Part shown: positions 12,586 through 12,605 of the stretch, piece after piece
Layout of the letters: each line of letters begins with the position of its first letter
Position numbering within the stretch: the stretch's first letter is position 1
DNA from: CAYPOY01 sp964412395
GTDB taxonomy: Bacteria; Chloroflexota; Anaerolineae; B4-G1
Direction: 5' to 3'
Assembly: GCA_964412395.1 (NCBI GenBank)
Contig: CAYPOY010000131.1
Location: 1-12,605, forward strand
Length of the DNA: 12,605 nt
Notes under the pieces: generated by a model
Database searches by the model: none
Told to the model about the DNA's origin: nothing
What the model saw: the letters and a program-made list of their open reading frames with translations, nothing else
Position numbers and translations under genes: made by a program

Positions 12586-12605
12586 CACGCGGCCTCCCTC
12601 AGCAC

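Overview
The window looks like a Chloroflexota genome or genome bin, probably Anaerolineae-like. The clues are a secreted protein ending in a Tyr-Leu-Pro-Leu-Val-Met-Arg tail, and interspersed repeats that read as EPALSLSKG, PERSRRVEW or CPEFIEG in proteins. I associate both with Chloroflexota and related environmental genomes from memory, not from a search. No rRNA, tRNA, CRISPR array, transposase or integrase is visible.

Layout. (1) Bases 1-3962, plus strand: two cell-surface or secreted proteins. The first is the 3' part of a beta-sandwich plus IPT/TIG protein. The second is a 1059-residue protein with a signal peptide, an N-terminal beta-propeller, a long helical middle, a CARDB-like domain and a C-terminal membrane anchor. 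(2) Bases 3941-10015, minus strand: a tightly packed, probably cotranscribed set. In transcription order it holds two unknown small proteins, a ParB-domain protein with C-terminal cysteine clusters, a repeat-filled gap, a protein with four predicted DNA-binding modules (SANT-HTH-HTH-SANT), a DnaN sliding clamp, two small CxxC proteins, a short ParB-domain protein with a CxxC pair, and a 50-residue ORF. (3) Bases 10016-10820: an intact antitoxin-like gene with a good sigma70-type promoter, followed by only the C-terminal 48 residues of a PIN-domain (VapC-type) toxin. (4) Bases 10821-12521: dnaX (DNA polymerase III gamma/tau), carrying two in-frame repeat insertions. (5) Bases 12522-12605: a short heptad repeat, a 12-codon ORF and possibly the end of another gene.

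How it fits together. Region 2 combines a replication clamp with two ParB-fold proteins, a multi-HTH protein and several small cysteine-pair proteins, but no ParA, DnaA or integrase. Overlapping stops and starts (at parB and dnaN), with Shine-Dalgarno sequences inside the upstream gene, indicate translational coupling. The cluster may be a replication or partition-like accessory module, perhaps from an integrated element, acting with the replisome whose loader subunit is encoded by the neighbouring dnaX. That role is inference; the gene composition is what the sequence shows. Repeats have invaded both the operon gap at 8065-8203 and dnaX itself, and they share structure between the sites.
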